Source of the DNA: Lachnospiraceae bacterium UBA7179
GTDB lineage: Bacteria; Bacillota; Clostridia; Lachnospirales; Lachnospiraceae
Reading direction: 5' to 3'
Length of the DNA: 19,478 nucleotides
Assembly: GCA_002491195.1 (NCBI GenBank)
Contig: DKVL01000089.1
Location: forward strand, 1 to 19,478
This document shows positions 8,058 through 15,224 of this stretch, piece by piece. Numbering within the stretch: the stretch's first letter is position 1; each line of letters starts with the position of its first letter. Both the position numbers and the translations under genes were made by a program. Under the pieces are notes generated by a model. That model saw only the letters and a program-made list of their open reading frames with translations, ran no database searches and was not told the DNA's origin.

Positions 8058-8102
8058 GCTTTTTAAATTCTCTGAAACTGCGCCAGATTCATGTGAAATG
8101 AG
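8046..8102 (+). repeat. Short direct repeat CATGTGAAATGAG
   Basis: An identical 13-base sequence occurs at 8046-8058, where it includes the stop codon of the rhomboid-like gene, and again at 8090-8102. The flanks do not match. It may be the trace of a small local duplication or a site of unknown use. Confidence 0.55.
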
Positions 8103-8193
8103 AAATTTTACTATCCTGATTGAACCGTTCCTTAGGTGGTTGAATGGGAGATGGCAGATTTTATTAAGTTAAATAAATTTGTAGGGGGATCTT

Positions 8194-8445
8194 ATGCAGA
8201 AAGTTACAGTAAAAATAGACGGAGCTGAACAAGAAATTAGTGTTTTGATGGTGTTTCATTCCAGAAATCCTGCGACGCAGCGGTATGGTGTCAATCTGTC
8301 TTATGTTACAAAGCTTGGTAAGCATAGACAGTTACAGCTTTTTTGCGAGGATGAATATCTGGAGGAACCTGCCAGGGAACTGGCCCAAAATATTCGTGAT
8401 GGGAAGATAACAGATTTGACGGGGTATCTGGCGGAGCGAAGGTGA
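8194..8445 (+). CDS. Small protein of unknown function (83 residues)
   Basis: I do not recognise the family. The product has 83 residues, with alternating charged and hydrophobic residues that suggest beta strands at the N-terminus (about 2-20 and 30-52). A likely helical C-terminal part (about 55-81) follows, ending in Arg-Arg. There is no signal peptide, membrane segment or cysteine pair, so it is probably cytoplasmic. The start at 8194 is supported by AGGGGG at 8183-8188. It lies 41 bases before the sigma-like gene on the same strand, so the two may be co-transcribed. A weak promoter-like pair, TTGAAT at 8140-8145 and TATTAA at 8162-8167 with a 16-base spacer, could serve it. Confidence 0.7.
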   Translation: MQKVTVKIDGAEQEISVLMVFHSRNPATQRYGVNLSYVTKLGKHRQLQLFCEDEYLEEPARELAQNIRDGKITDLTGYLAERR

Positions 8446-8486
8446 AGATATAGAATTAGGGATTAATGGGGGGACAATATAAATCT

Positions 8487-9230
8487 ATGGAACGAAATCA
8501 GACAAATTTCGCCAATATTCTTGAAGAACTGCGTGATACTGCGCGGCTGCAGGGAAATATGCTGACAAGCGGGCAGATCGATGAGGCTTTTGGTGAGTGG
8601 CAGTTAGACGATGGAAAACTGGCACTGATTTATGATTATTTCCGCAAGAATCATATCGAAATCGACGAACCGGGAGATGCGGAGGAAAATCTGTCCGGAA
8701 GCGATGTCAATTTCATGGAAATGTATCTGGAAGAGCTAAAAGAGCTTCCGCTCGTGTCAGACGGTGAAAAGCGCGCAGTGATGATGTCTGCGCTTGCTGG
8801 TGACGGTGATGCACAGGCAAAGCTTGTCGAAATCTTTCTGCCACAGGTGGTGGAAATCTCTAAACTCTACGCAGGGCAGGGAGTGCTGGTGGAGGATTTG
8901 ATCGGAGAGGGAAATGTTGCGGCTGCCACGGCTGTGACCATGCTGGAGTGTGTGGAGGGCATCGACGAGGTGGAGGGCTTTATCGGAAAGATGATCATGG
9001 ATGCCATGGAAGAGTTTGTCAGCGACGCTTCGGATAACAGCCAGATTGGTGAGAATGTTCTGGGCAAGGTCAATGACGTGAATGATAAGGCGAAGGAACT
9101 GTACGACAGCCTCTTGCGAAAAGTGACTGTAAAGGAAGTGGCGGATGAGCTGGGTATCACAGAGGAGGAAGTGCAGGAGGCAGTTAAATTTTCAGCAGAC
9201 AATATCGACTATATTGAGAGTGGAGAATAG
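8487..9230 (+). CDS. Acidic sigma-70-like protein lacking a usable -10 recognition surface and region 4
   Basis: The product has 247 residues from this start. Residues 5-60 resemble sigma region 1.1, 74-108 region 1.2, and 109-150 regions 2.1-2.2, including DLIGEGN (137-143), the segment that in sigma factors grips the beta-prime coiled coil of RNA polymerase. The following part (about 160-182) sits where regions 2.3-2.4 belong but lacks the aromatic and basic TYATWWIRQAI-type motif. A region 3-like helix-turn-helix (about 212-240, EVADELGITEEEVQEAV) is present and region 4 is missing. About 56 acidic against 19 basic residues make it very acidic. It may dock on RNA polymerase without recognising promoters. 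The in-frame ATG at 8466 is an alternative start, but the purine-rich AGGGA sits only 3 bases before it; for 8487 GGGGGGA lies 12 bases upstream. Neither is ideal. Confidence 0.75.
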   Translation: MERNQTNFANILEELRDTARLQGNMLTSGQIDEAFGEWQLDDGKLALIYDYFRKNHIEIDEPGDAEENLSGSDVNFMEMYLEELKELPLVSDGEKRAVMMSALAGDGDAQAKLVEIFLPQVVEISKLYAGQGVLVEDLIGEGNVAAATAVTMLECVEGIDEVEGFIGKMIMDAMEEFVSDASDNSQIGENVLGKVNDVNDKAKELYDSLLRKVTVKEVADELGITEEEVQEAVKFSADNIDYIESGE

Positions 9231-9236
9231 ATTTAG

Positions 9237-9668
9237 ATGGAGACAGAGGAATTTGGCACACAGGATTTTAAATATGTAATTCAGGATACCAACTGTGTTT
9301 ATTTTGGAAAAGAGCTGACCTATGCGGAAATGATGGACAAGGATGATGTTCCATTTAAGTTTAAGGCAGTGATCAGCACCCACATCGCGCGCGATACTGA
9401 TCTGAATAGGAAAATGGCAGATCATATCCTGCAGATGTCAGAAAAAGAATTTTCGTATCGCATTTTTGAGCAGCTAAAATTGACAGTACGTGTCTGCTAT
9501 AAGATACAGAAAAAGAGCCTTGGCGGAAAGGTAAAAGACAAGTGGATTCACAAAGCCTGTACGCTTAGGCAGTTTTACAGTGCGTATCGCAGTCAGGTGA
9601 TTGAGGGCGATATGATCATAGAAGATTTTTCGATTTCAAAGCTTGCACTGATGGCACTCAGTATCTAA
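9237..9668 (+). CDS. Protein of unknown function (143 residues) behind the sigma-like gene
   Basis: I do not recognise the family. The 143-residue product has an acidic N-terminus (1-40), a mixed middle and a more basic C-terminal half (about 80-120), with no signal peptide or membrane segment. Single cysteines at about 20, 87 and 108 do not form a metal-binding pattern. The start lies only 6 bases after the stop of the sigma-like gene, and its likely ribosome binding site GGAG (9222-9225) is inside that gene. The two are therefore very probably translated from one message and may work together. Confidence 0.72.
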   Translation: METEEFGTQDFKYVIQDTNCVYFGKELTYAEMMDKDDVPFKFKAVISTHIARDTDLNRKMADHILQMSEKEFSYRIFEQLKLTVRVCYKIQKKSLGGKVKDKWIHKACTLRQFYSAYRSQVIEGDMIIEDFSISKLALMALSI

Positions 9669-9719
9669 TAGGATTGAAAAGATTTATGTTTCAAATTATA
9701 TAGGGAGAGGATTATAACA

Positions 9720-12647
9720 ATGAAAAAAATTGAGGATTTAACAGCTTATGAGGTAATTGAGAAACGACAGATCGATGACATCGGTTCCATGAGCTGGCTT
9801 TTAAGACATAAGAAAACGGGCGCGCGGATTGCGCTGCTTAGCAATGACGATGAGAACAAAGTATTTTATATCGGTTTTCGCACACCGCCCACAGATTCCA
9901 CGGGCGTGCCGCATATCGTAGAGCATACAGTGCTGTGTGGCTCCAGGGATTTTCCGGTCAAAGATCCGTTTGTGGAGTTGGTGAAGGGGTCGCTCAATAC
10001 GTTCCTGAACGCGATGACATACAGTGACAAGACTGTATATCCTGTTGCCAGCTGCAATGACAAGGATTTCCAAAATCTGATGCATGTTTATCTGGATGCA
10101 GTATTTTATCCCAATATATATAATGAAAAGAAAATTTTCCAGCAGGAAGGCTGGCATTACGAGATGGAGGATGAGAACAGTCCGCTCACACTCAACGGCG
10201 TTGTCTACAATGAGATGAAAGGGGCGTTTTCGTCGCCAGATGAAGTCAATGACAGGGAAGTGGTCAATTCGCTGTTTCCGGATACGACGTATGGGGTAGA
10301 ATCGGGAGGGGATCCCAAGGTAATTCCAGAGCTGACCTATGAACAGTTTTTGGCGTTTCATGGAAAATATTATCACCCTTCGAACAGTTATATCTATCTG
10401 TATGGCAATATGGATATGGCAGAGAAACTGGAATGGATGGATGAGAAGTATCTGAGCCAGTTTGACAGGATCGAGGTGGATTCTGCGCTAAAGCAGCAGA
10501 CGGCCTTTGAGAATCCGGTTGAAAAATACAAGGAATACCCGATCATGGAAGGTGAGTCATTAGAAGATAATACCTACCTTTCTTACAATACAGTTGTCGG
10601 GACAAGTCTCGACAAAGAATTGTACTATGCGATGGAAATTTTGGAATATGCACTGTGCTCCGCGTCCGCGGCTCCCTTAAAGCTTGCGCTGATTCACAAG
10701 AACATTGGCACAGAAGTTTATACGGTGTATAACAATGGCATTTATCAGCCATATTTTTCTATTGTAGCAAAGAATGCAAATGTTTCGCAGAAAGAGGAAT
10801 TTGTGGAGACGATCGAGAGTGAGCTTGCCCGCATTGTAAAAGAAGGGATTGATAAGAAGTCATTGCTTGCAGGTCTGAATTATTATGAGTTTCGGTACAG
10901 GGAAGCGGATTTTGGCTCTTATCCCAAGGGACTGATGTATGGTCTGCAGATGTTTGATTCCTGGCTGTATGATGACAATATGCCGTTTGACATGATCAAG
11001 GCCATTGATATTTTTAAGGATCTGAAGGAAAAAATCAATACGGATTACTATGAAAGACTGATTGAAAAATATCTGATCCAAAACCAGCACAAATCCATTC
11101 TCGTGGTAGCACCCAGGGAAGGCCTCACAGGAAAGGAAGAGAAGGAACTTGCGGACAAGCTTGCCGTGTACAAGGCGGGGCTTACGAGTGAGGAAATCAG
11201 ACAAATTGTAGCAGATACGAAGGCTCTGCGGGCATATCAGGAGATGGAGGACACGCCGGAGAATCTTACAAAGATACCAATGTTAAGGCGTGAGGATCTC
11301 AAGAAAGAAGCAGAGGATTTTGTGAACGAGGTTCGCAGCATCGGGGATACAAATGTTTTGTTCCATGAGATCCAGACAAACGGCATTGGTTATATCCGGT
11401 TGATTTTTGATGCTGCCAATATTCCGGCAGAACTGTTTTCGTATATTGGAATCCTCAAAAATGTGCTCGGATATGTGGATACAAACAAATACAGTTATGG
11501 AGAACTTTGCAATGAGATCAATATTCATACAGGGGATATTGTCAGCAGCGTTAACACTTATGTCAATGCAAAAAAACTAGATGAATATAAACTTACGTTT
11601 GAGCTGAAGACAAAAGCCATGTACGACGAACTGCCTGCGGCATTTGAATTAATGACAGAGATCATGACTGCTTCCAAACTCGACGACGAGGACAGGATTC
11701 TTGAAATTCTTGAGGAGTTGAAGTCGATCATGCAGGGTAATATGACCTCGGCAGGGCATTCCTTTGCCGCAGTGCGGGCGATGTCGTATTTTAGCGAGAC
11801 GGCTGCTGTGTCGGAATTGGTAAATGGTCTGCCGTGCTACCGTATGCTCGAAAGGCTTACGGATGATTTTGAAGGCAGCAAGAAAGAACTGATCAGCAAA
11901 CTTACGGAACTCACAAAATGTATTTTCAGACCGGAAAATCTTCTGGTGGATATCACAGCCACCCAGGAAGGATTTGAGAAAGTCAAGACATTGGTTCCTC
12001 CGATGAAGTCAAAGCTGTTTACAGATCCTGTGAGAAAAGAACGCTTTGAGATTGCCACAGAGAAGAAAAACGAGGGTTTTTCCACATCGGCACAGATTCA
12101 GTATGTGTGCCGGGCGGGCAATTACATGACAAATACTGCGTATGCATATACAGGTGCACTGCGGGTATTGAAGGTAATGCTCCGGTATGATTATCTGTGG
12201 ATCAATGTGCGCGTTAAAGGCGGTGCATATGGTATTATGTGCAATTTCGGCAAGACGGGCGACAGTTATCTTGTCTCCTACAGAGATCCGAATCTCAAAA
12301 AAACAGTTGACATCTTCGAGAAAACGAGTGATTATTTAAGAGAATTTATCGCGGACGAACGTACCATGACCAAGTATATTATAGGGGCAGTCAGCGATAT
12401 GGATGTGCCTATGACGCCGGCTGTCAAGGGTAGCCGGTCCTCGAGTGCCTATCTGACAAACCTTGATTTTGCAGAGGTACAGAGAGAGCGTGATGAAGTC
12501 CTTGCCTGCAGTCAGGAGAGTATCAGAACACTGGCGGGCTATCTGGATGCAATCATGTCACAGGATATGGTGTGCGTGGTAGGAAACGGACAGGCAATAG
12601 AGGAAAATAAGGAAATGTTTATGAAAGTGGAGAATCTCTTTCACTAA
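9720..12647 (+). CDS. M16C zinc metallopeptidase, presequence-protease (PreP/Cym1) type
   Basis: This 975-residue protein matches the length and plan of the two-halved M16C peptidases, which enclose and degrade unstructured peptides. The inverted zinc motif is His65-Ile-Val-Glu68-His69, and the third zinc ligand is probably Glu165 in YNEMKG, 97 residues after Glu68, as in plant PreP. In the C-terminal half, Arg831 and Tyr837 in RVKGGAYG match the substrate-binding Arg/Tyr pair of the family. No signal peptide is seen, so it should act in the cytoplasm as an oligopeptidase; its natural substrates are unknown. The start at 9720 has GGGAGAGG at 9703-9710. No terminator is seen between it and era, so some read-through is likely. 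Confidence 0.93.
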   Translation: MKKIEDLTAYEVIEKRQIDDIGSMSWLLRHKKTGARIALLSNDDENKVFYIGFRTPPTDSTGVPHIVEHTVLCGSRDFPVKDPFVELVKGSLNTFLNAMTYSDKTVYPVASCNDKDFQNLMHVYLDAVFYPNIYNEKKIFQQEGWHYEMEDENSPLTLNGVVYNEMKGAFSSPDEVNDREVVNSLFPDTTYGVESGGDPKVIPELTYEQFLAFHGKYYHPSNSYIYLYGNMDMAEKLEWMDEKYLSQFDRIEVDSALKQQTAFENPVEKYKEYPIMEGESLEDNTYLSYNTVVGTSLDKELYYAMEILEYALCSASAAPLKLALIHKNIGTEVYTVYNNGIYQPYFSIVAKNANVSQKEEFVETIESELARIVKEGIDKKSLLAGLNYYEFRYREADFGSYPKGLMYGLQMFDSWLYDDNMPFDMIKAIDIFKDLKEKINTDYYERLIEKYLIQNQHKSILVVAPREGLTGKEEKELADKLAVYKAGLTSEEIRQIVADTKALRAYQEMEDTPENLTKIPMLRREDLKKEAEDFVNEVRSIGDTNVLFHEIQTNGIGYIRLIFDAANIPAELFSYIGILKNVLGYVDTNKYSYGELCNEINIHTGDIVSSVNTYVNAKKLDEYKLTFELKTKAMYDELPAAFELMTEIMTASKLDDEDRILEILEELKSIMQGNMTSAGHSFAAVRAMSYFSETAAVSELVNGLPCYRMLERLTDDFEGSKKELISKLTELTKCIFRPENLLVDITATQEGFEKVKTLVPPMKSKLFTDPVRKERFEIATEKKNEGFSTSAQIQYVCRAGNYMTNTAYAYTGALRVLKVMLRYDYLWINVRVKGGAYGIMCNFGKTGDSYLVSYRDPNLKKTVDIFEKTSDYLREFIADERTMTKYIIGAVSDMDVPMTPAVKGSRSSSAYLTNLDFAEVQRERDEVLACSQESIRTLAGYLDAIMSQDMVCVVGNGQAIEENKEMFMKVENLFH

Positions 12648-12664
12648 TTTTTCCATTTCTTTTG

Positions 12665-12678
12665 GCCGCTGAAGCGGC
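12665..12678 (+). other. Short hairpin before the era ribosome binding site
   Basis: GCCGC (12665-12669) pairs with GCGGC (12674-12678) around TGAA. It has no T tract after it and sits just 2 bases before the GGGGGA ribosome binding site, so it may affect translation of era. It differs only in the loop from the hairpin at 283-296. Confidence 0.45.
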
Positions 12679-12691
12679 ATGGGGGATTCGT

Positions 12692-13603
12692 ATGAATGAG
12701 AAGTACAAGTCTGGTTTTGCAGCGCTGATTGGCAGACCCAATGTGGGGAAATCGACGCTGATGAACTGTCTGATCGGACAGAAGATTGCCATCACGTCAA
12801 ATAAGCCGCAGACCACCAGAAACCGCATACAGACAGTGTATACCTCCGACGAGGGACAGATTGTCTTTGTGGACACGCCAGGCATTCACAAGGCCAAAAA
12901 TAAGCTTGGCGATTATATGGTCAATGTGGCAAAACACAGTCTGAGGGAAGTGGATGTCATCTTGTGGCTGGTGGAGCCAACGGACTATATCGGTGCGGGT
13001 GAGCAGCATATTATCGATCAGTTGAAAGAGGTAAAAGCGCCAATTATCTTAGTGATCAATAAGATTGATACAGTCAGAAAGGAACAGCTGCTCGGCTATA
13101 TTGATGCATACCGAAAACAACTTGATTTTGCCGAGATCGTGCCAGTGTCAGCGCTGAAAAGGGATAACACAGATGTCCTTATCGCACAGATCATGAAATA
13201 TCTGCCATATGGACCAGCGTTTTACGACGAGGACACGATCACGGATCAGCCTGTGAGGCAGATCGTGGCAGAACTGATCAGGGAGAAAGTTCTGCGCAGT
13301 ATCGATGAGGAGATCCCGCATGGCGTGGCAGTGACGATCGAGACCATGAAGTATGGGAAAAAGATTGTGAATATCGATGCCACGATCGTCTGTGAAAAAG
13401 ATTCACACAAGGGGATCATCATCGGAAAAGGCGGCGCGATGCTCAAAAAGATCGGCTCCATGGCGCGCCCAGAGATCGAGGAACTGTTAGAGCAGCATGT
13501 CAATCTTCAGCTGTGGGTGAAGGTGAAAAAGGACTGGCGTGACAGCGATTTTCTGATTAGGAATTATGGTTATGACCCGAAAGAAAATGAATCGATAAAA
13601 TGA
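12692..13603 (+). CDS. era: GTPase Era
   Basis: Era is an essential GTPase that binds the 3' end of 16S rRNA and assists maturation of the small ribosomal subunit. The 303-residue product has G1 GRPNVGKS (14-21), the TT of G2 near 41-42, G3 DTPG (61-64), G4 NKID (123-126) and G5 SAL (153-155). A C-terminal KH RNA-binding domain follows, with GIIIGKGG at 241-248. The length is normal. The ATG at 12692 is chosen over an in-frame TTG at 12662 because GGGGGA lies at 12681-12686 and known Era proteins begin at this point. It heads the conserved era-yqzL-recO block. Confidence 0.97.
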   Translation: MNEKYKSGFAALIGRPNVGKSTLMNCLIGQKIAITSNKPQTTRNRIQTVYTSDEGQIVFVDTPGIHKAKNKLGDYMVNVAKHSLREVDVILWLVEPTDYIGAGEQHIIDQLKEVKAPIILVINKIDTVRKEQLLGYIDAYRKQLDFAEIVPVSALKRDNTDVLIAQIMKYLPYGPAFYDEDTITDQPVRQIVAELIREKVLRSIDEEIPHGVAVTIETMKYGKKIVNIDATIVCEKDSHKGIIIGKGGAMLKKIGSMARPEIEELLEQHVNLQLWVKVKKDWRDSDFLIRNYGYDPKENESIK

Positions 13604-13722
13604 ATAAAATCGTCCCATAAGCACACCCTAGTTATGTAAACAACAGGAAAAGTCATGTGTACAAACATAAATTCACAGGAATTTGACAGCCACATGAGAT
13701 ACAGAAAGGGCAGGGACAGTAG

Positions 13723-13911
13723 ATGCACGAGGATGGATGGAGCCGGTTTATGCAGACAGGACAGGTACACGATTATCTGGCTTACAAGGGGCATCCTGAT
13801 ATGGAAAAAGCCGAGGGTAAGGCAGGAGAGATACATGAGTACGGGAATACAGGATTTCGTAATACTGACAGGAATCGTTATCAAGGCAGAACCGATAGGA
13901 GAATACGATAA
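13723..13911 (+). CDS. YqzL-like small protein
   Basis: This 62-residue product begins with a pattern WSRFMQTGQVHDYLAYK (6-22). That fits the W-x2-F-x2-TG-x2-x2-YL-x-YK signature of the YqzL family, whose gene lies between era and recO in Bacillus; its function is unknown. AGGGA at 13712-13716 precedes the ATG by 6 bases. The last 77 bases overlap the start of recO in another frame, and the recO ribosome binding site lies inside this gene, which suggests coupled translation. The C-terminal part that overlaps recO probably has little constraint of its own. Confidence 0.68.
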   Translation: MHEDGWSRFMQTGQVHDYLAYKGHPDMEKAEGKAGEIHEYGNTGFRNTDRNRYQGRTDRRIR

Positions 13912-14497
13912 GAGAGTAGTATTGCTCACCAAGGAGCGAGGTAAGATATCAGCCTTTGCCAAGGGTTCCAGGCGCCCGGGCAACAGGCTGATGGCGCCTG
14001 CGAATCCTTTTTCATTCGGGCAGTTTAAGCTGTATGCCGGCAGAAATTCTTACAGTATGTCAGACGCGGAGATTACCAATTATTTTGAGGATCTGCGGCA
14101 GGATTTTGCGGGAGCATATTATGGAATGTACTTCCTGGAGATCTGCGATTATTACACAAGAGAGAACAATGATGAGACTGGGATGCTGAAACTGTTATAT
14201 CAGTCACTACGCGCATTGACATCCCCAAGTTTTGAAAACCGACTTGCGAGGTACATTTTTGAGTTAAAGTCTGTTATGCTAAATGGGGAGTTTCCAGGAC
14301 TGCATGCGGAGGACAGGCTTATGGAGTCTACGGCCTACACAATTGATTACATAATGAGAACACCAGTGGAAAAACTTTTTTCATTTCATGTAAAGACGGA
14401 AGTTTTGGAAGAATTAGGACGTTACAGCAGGGATATCTGCCAGCGAACGATGGATCGGAATTTTAAAAGTCTTGAAATACTTGAAAATATTGATTAA
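13835..14497 (+). CDS. recO: DNA repair protein RecO
   Basis: RecO helps load RecA by annealing strands and removing single-strand-binding protein during recombinational repair. The 220-residue product has the N-terminal OB fold, starting with LTGIVIKAEPIGEYDKRVVL (11-30) and GKISAFAKGSRRPGNRL (36-52). A helical C-terminal part follows. It is somewhat shorter than the roughly 240-255 residues usual in the family, and the cysteine-based zinc site found in many RecO proteins after the leucine-rich helix is absent: the region reads FPGLHAEDRLME. The ATG at 13835 has AGGAGAG at 13824-13830; the upstream in-frame start at 13655 would run back through the yqzL-like gene. Confidence 0.9.
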   Translation: MSTGIQDFVILTGIVIKAEPIGEYDKRVVLLTKERGKISAFAKGSRRPGNRLMAPANPFSFGQFKLYAGRNSYSMSDAEITNYFEDLRQDFAGAYYGMYFLEICDYYTRENNDETGMLKLLYQSLRALTSPSFENRLARYIFELKSVMLNGEFPGLHAEDRLMESTAYTIDYIMRTPVEKLFSFHVKTEVLEELGRYSRDICQRTMDRNFKSLEILENID

Positions 14498-14509
14498 GTT
14501 GTTTATAAT
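14481..14509 (+). promoter_or_regulatory. Internal sigma-A promoter at the end of recO
   Basis: TTGAAA (14481-14486) and a perfect TATAAT (14504-14509) are 17 bases apart. The -35 box lies within the last codons of recO. Transcription would start near 14516 and could drive the lipoprotein gene, glyS and alaS separately from era and recO. Confidence 0.65.
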
Positions 14510-14542
14510 AAAACGCATATAAAGAGTAAGGTGGAAAAAGTT

Positions 14543-15199
14543 ATGAAAATCGGAAAATCAATTATTCTGCTGCTATGTATGGGTTTGCTGGGACTGACGG
14601 CGTGTGGTGAAGTAATACAGCCTGAGGAAAATAAAGAGGTTACAGACGAACTGGCAGCGTCGTCAGCGTCGTCGCTAACGGTGGAAAAAGATGGAAGTAT
14701 CGCTCATACGATCGTGGAAGACTTTAGCGGGAGTGAGTTTTACAGTGAGGAACGTTTAAAGTCCATGATCGACTCATCCATAGATGAGTATACGTCAGGG
14801 CATCCGTCCGCCCAGATCAAATTGAAAAACCTCAAGGTAAAGGACGGTGTGGCAAATGTATCTATGGAGTATGGGGATTATCAGGCCTATGCAGGATTTA
14901 ACAGTGAGGATTTTTTTGTTGGAACAGTCAAGGATGCCAACATGGCAGGCTATGATCTGAATGTGACACTAAGATCAGTATCAGACAATACCGAAATTTC
15001 AAAGCCTGATTTGCTGGGAATGGGTGACAGTCATATTATACTTGCGATTGTTGAGGCTGCCGGGGAAACACAGGCAGATCAGATCCGCATCAATTGTTTT
15101 GATGAAATCTTGTATGTAAGCGATGGCATCACCGCGGCAGGAAAAAAGAGTGCAGATGTGTCATTGGCAAATGGATACAGGATCATTGTTTTTAAATAA
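14543..15199 (+). CDS. Lipoprotein of unknown function
   Basis: The 218-residue product starts with a short basic segment and a hydrophobic core, ending in the lipobox Leu18-Thr19-Ala20-Cys21-Gly22. It should be lipid-anchored on the outside of the cell membrane after cleavage before Cys21. A serine-rich linker (about 38-48) follows, then a mixed alpha/beta domain (about 55-218) with no motif I recognise. The ATG at 14543 has AAGGTGG at 14528-14534; the in-frame GTG at 14531 would put extra residues before the signal peptide and overlap that site. It sits between recO and glyS, 25 bases before the glyS start, behind the promoter at 14481. Confidence 0.82.
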   Translation: MKIGKSIILLLCMGLLGLTACGEVIQPEENKEVTDELAASSASSLTVEKDGSIAHTIVEDFSGSEFYSEERLKSMIDSSIDEYTSGHPSAQIKLKNLKVKDGVANVSMEYGDYQAYAGFNSEDFFVGTVKDANMAGYDLNVTLRSVSDNTEISKPDLLGMGDSHIILAIVEAAGETQADQIRINCFDEILYVSDGITAAGKKSADVSLANGYRIIVFK

Positions 15200-15224
15200 T
15201 ATAAAGAGGTTAGGAGAACGTGAA

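Noticed and set aside
9674..9702. TTGAAA-N17-TATATA promoter-like pair before the M16C gene
   Set aside because: The predicted start of transcription, near 9709, would fall inside the ribosome binding site at 9703-9710, so the message would lack it.
9801..10376. A 191-codon minus-strand frame inside the M16C peptidase gene
   Set aside because: It lies opposite the zinc-binding motifs and has no start signals; it is a shadow of the real gene.
12662..12691. TTG start ten codons upstream of era
   Set aside because: It has no suitable ribosome binding site, runs through the hairpin, and would add residues not usual for Era.
13683..13688. TTGACA between era and the yqzL-like gene
   Set aside because: No acceptable -10 box lies 15 to 19 bases downstream.
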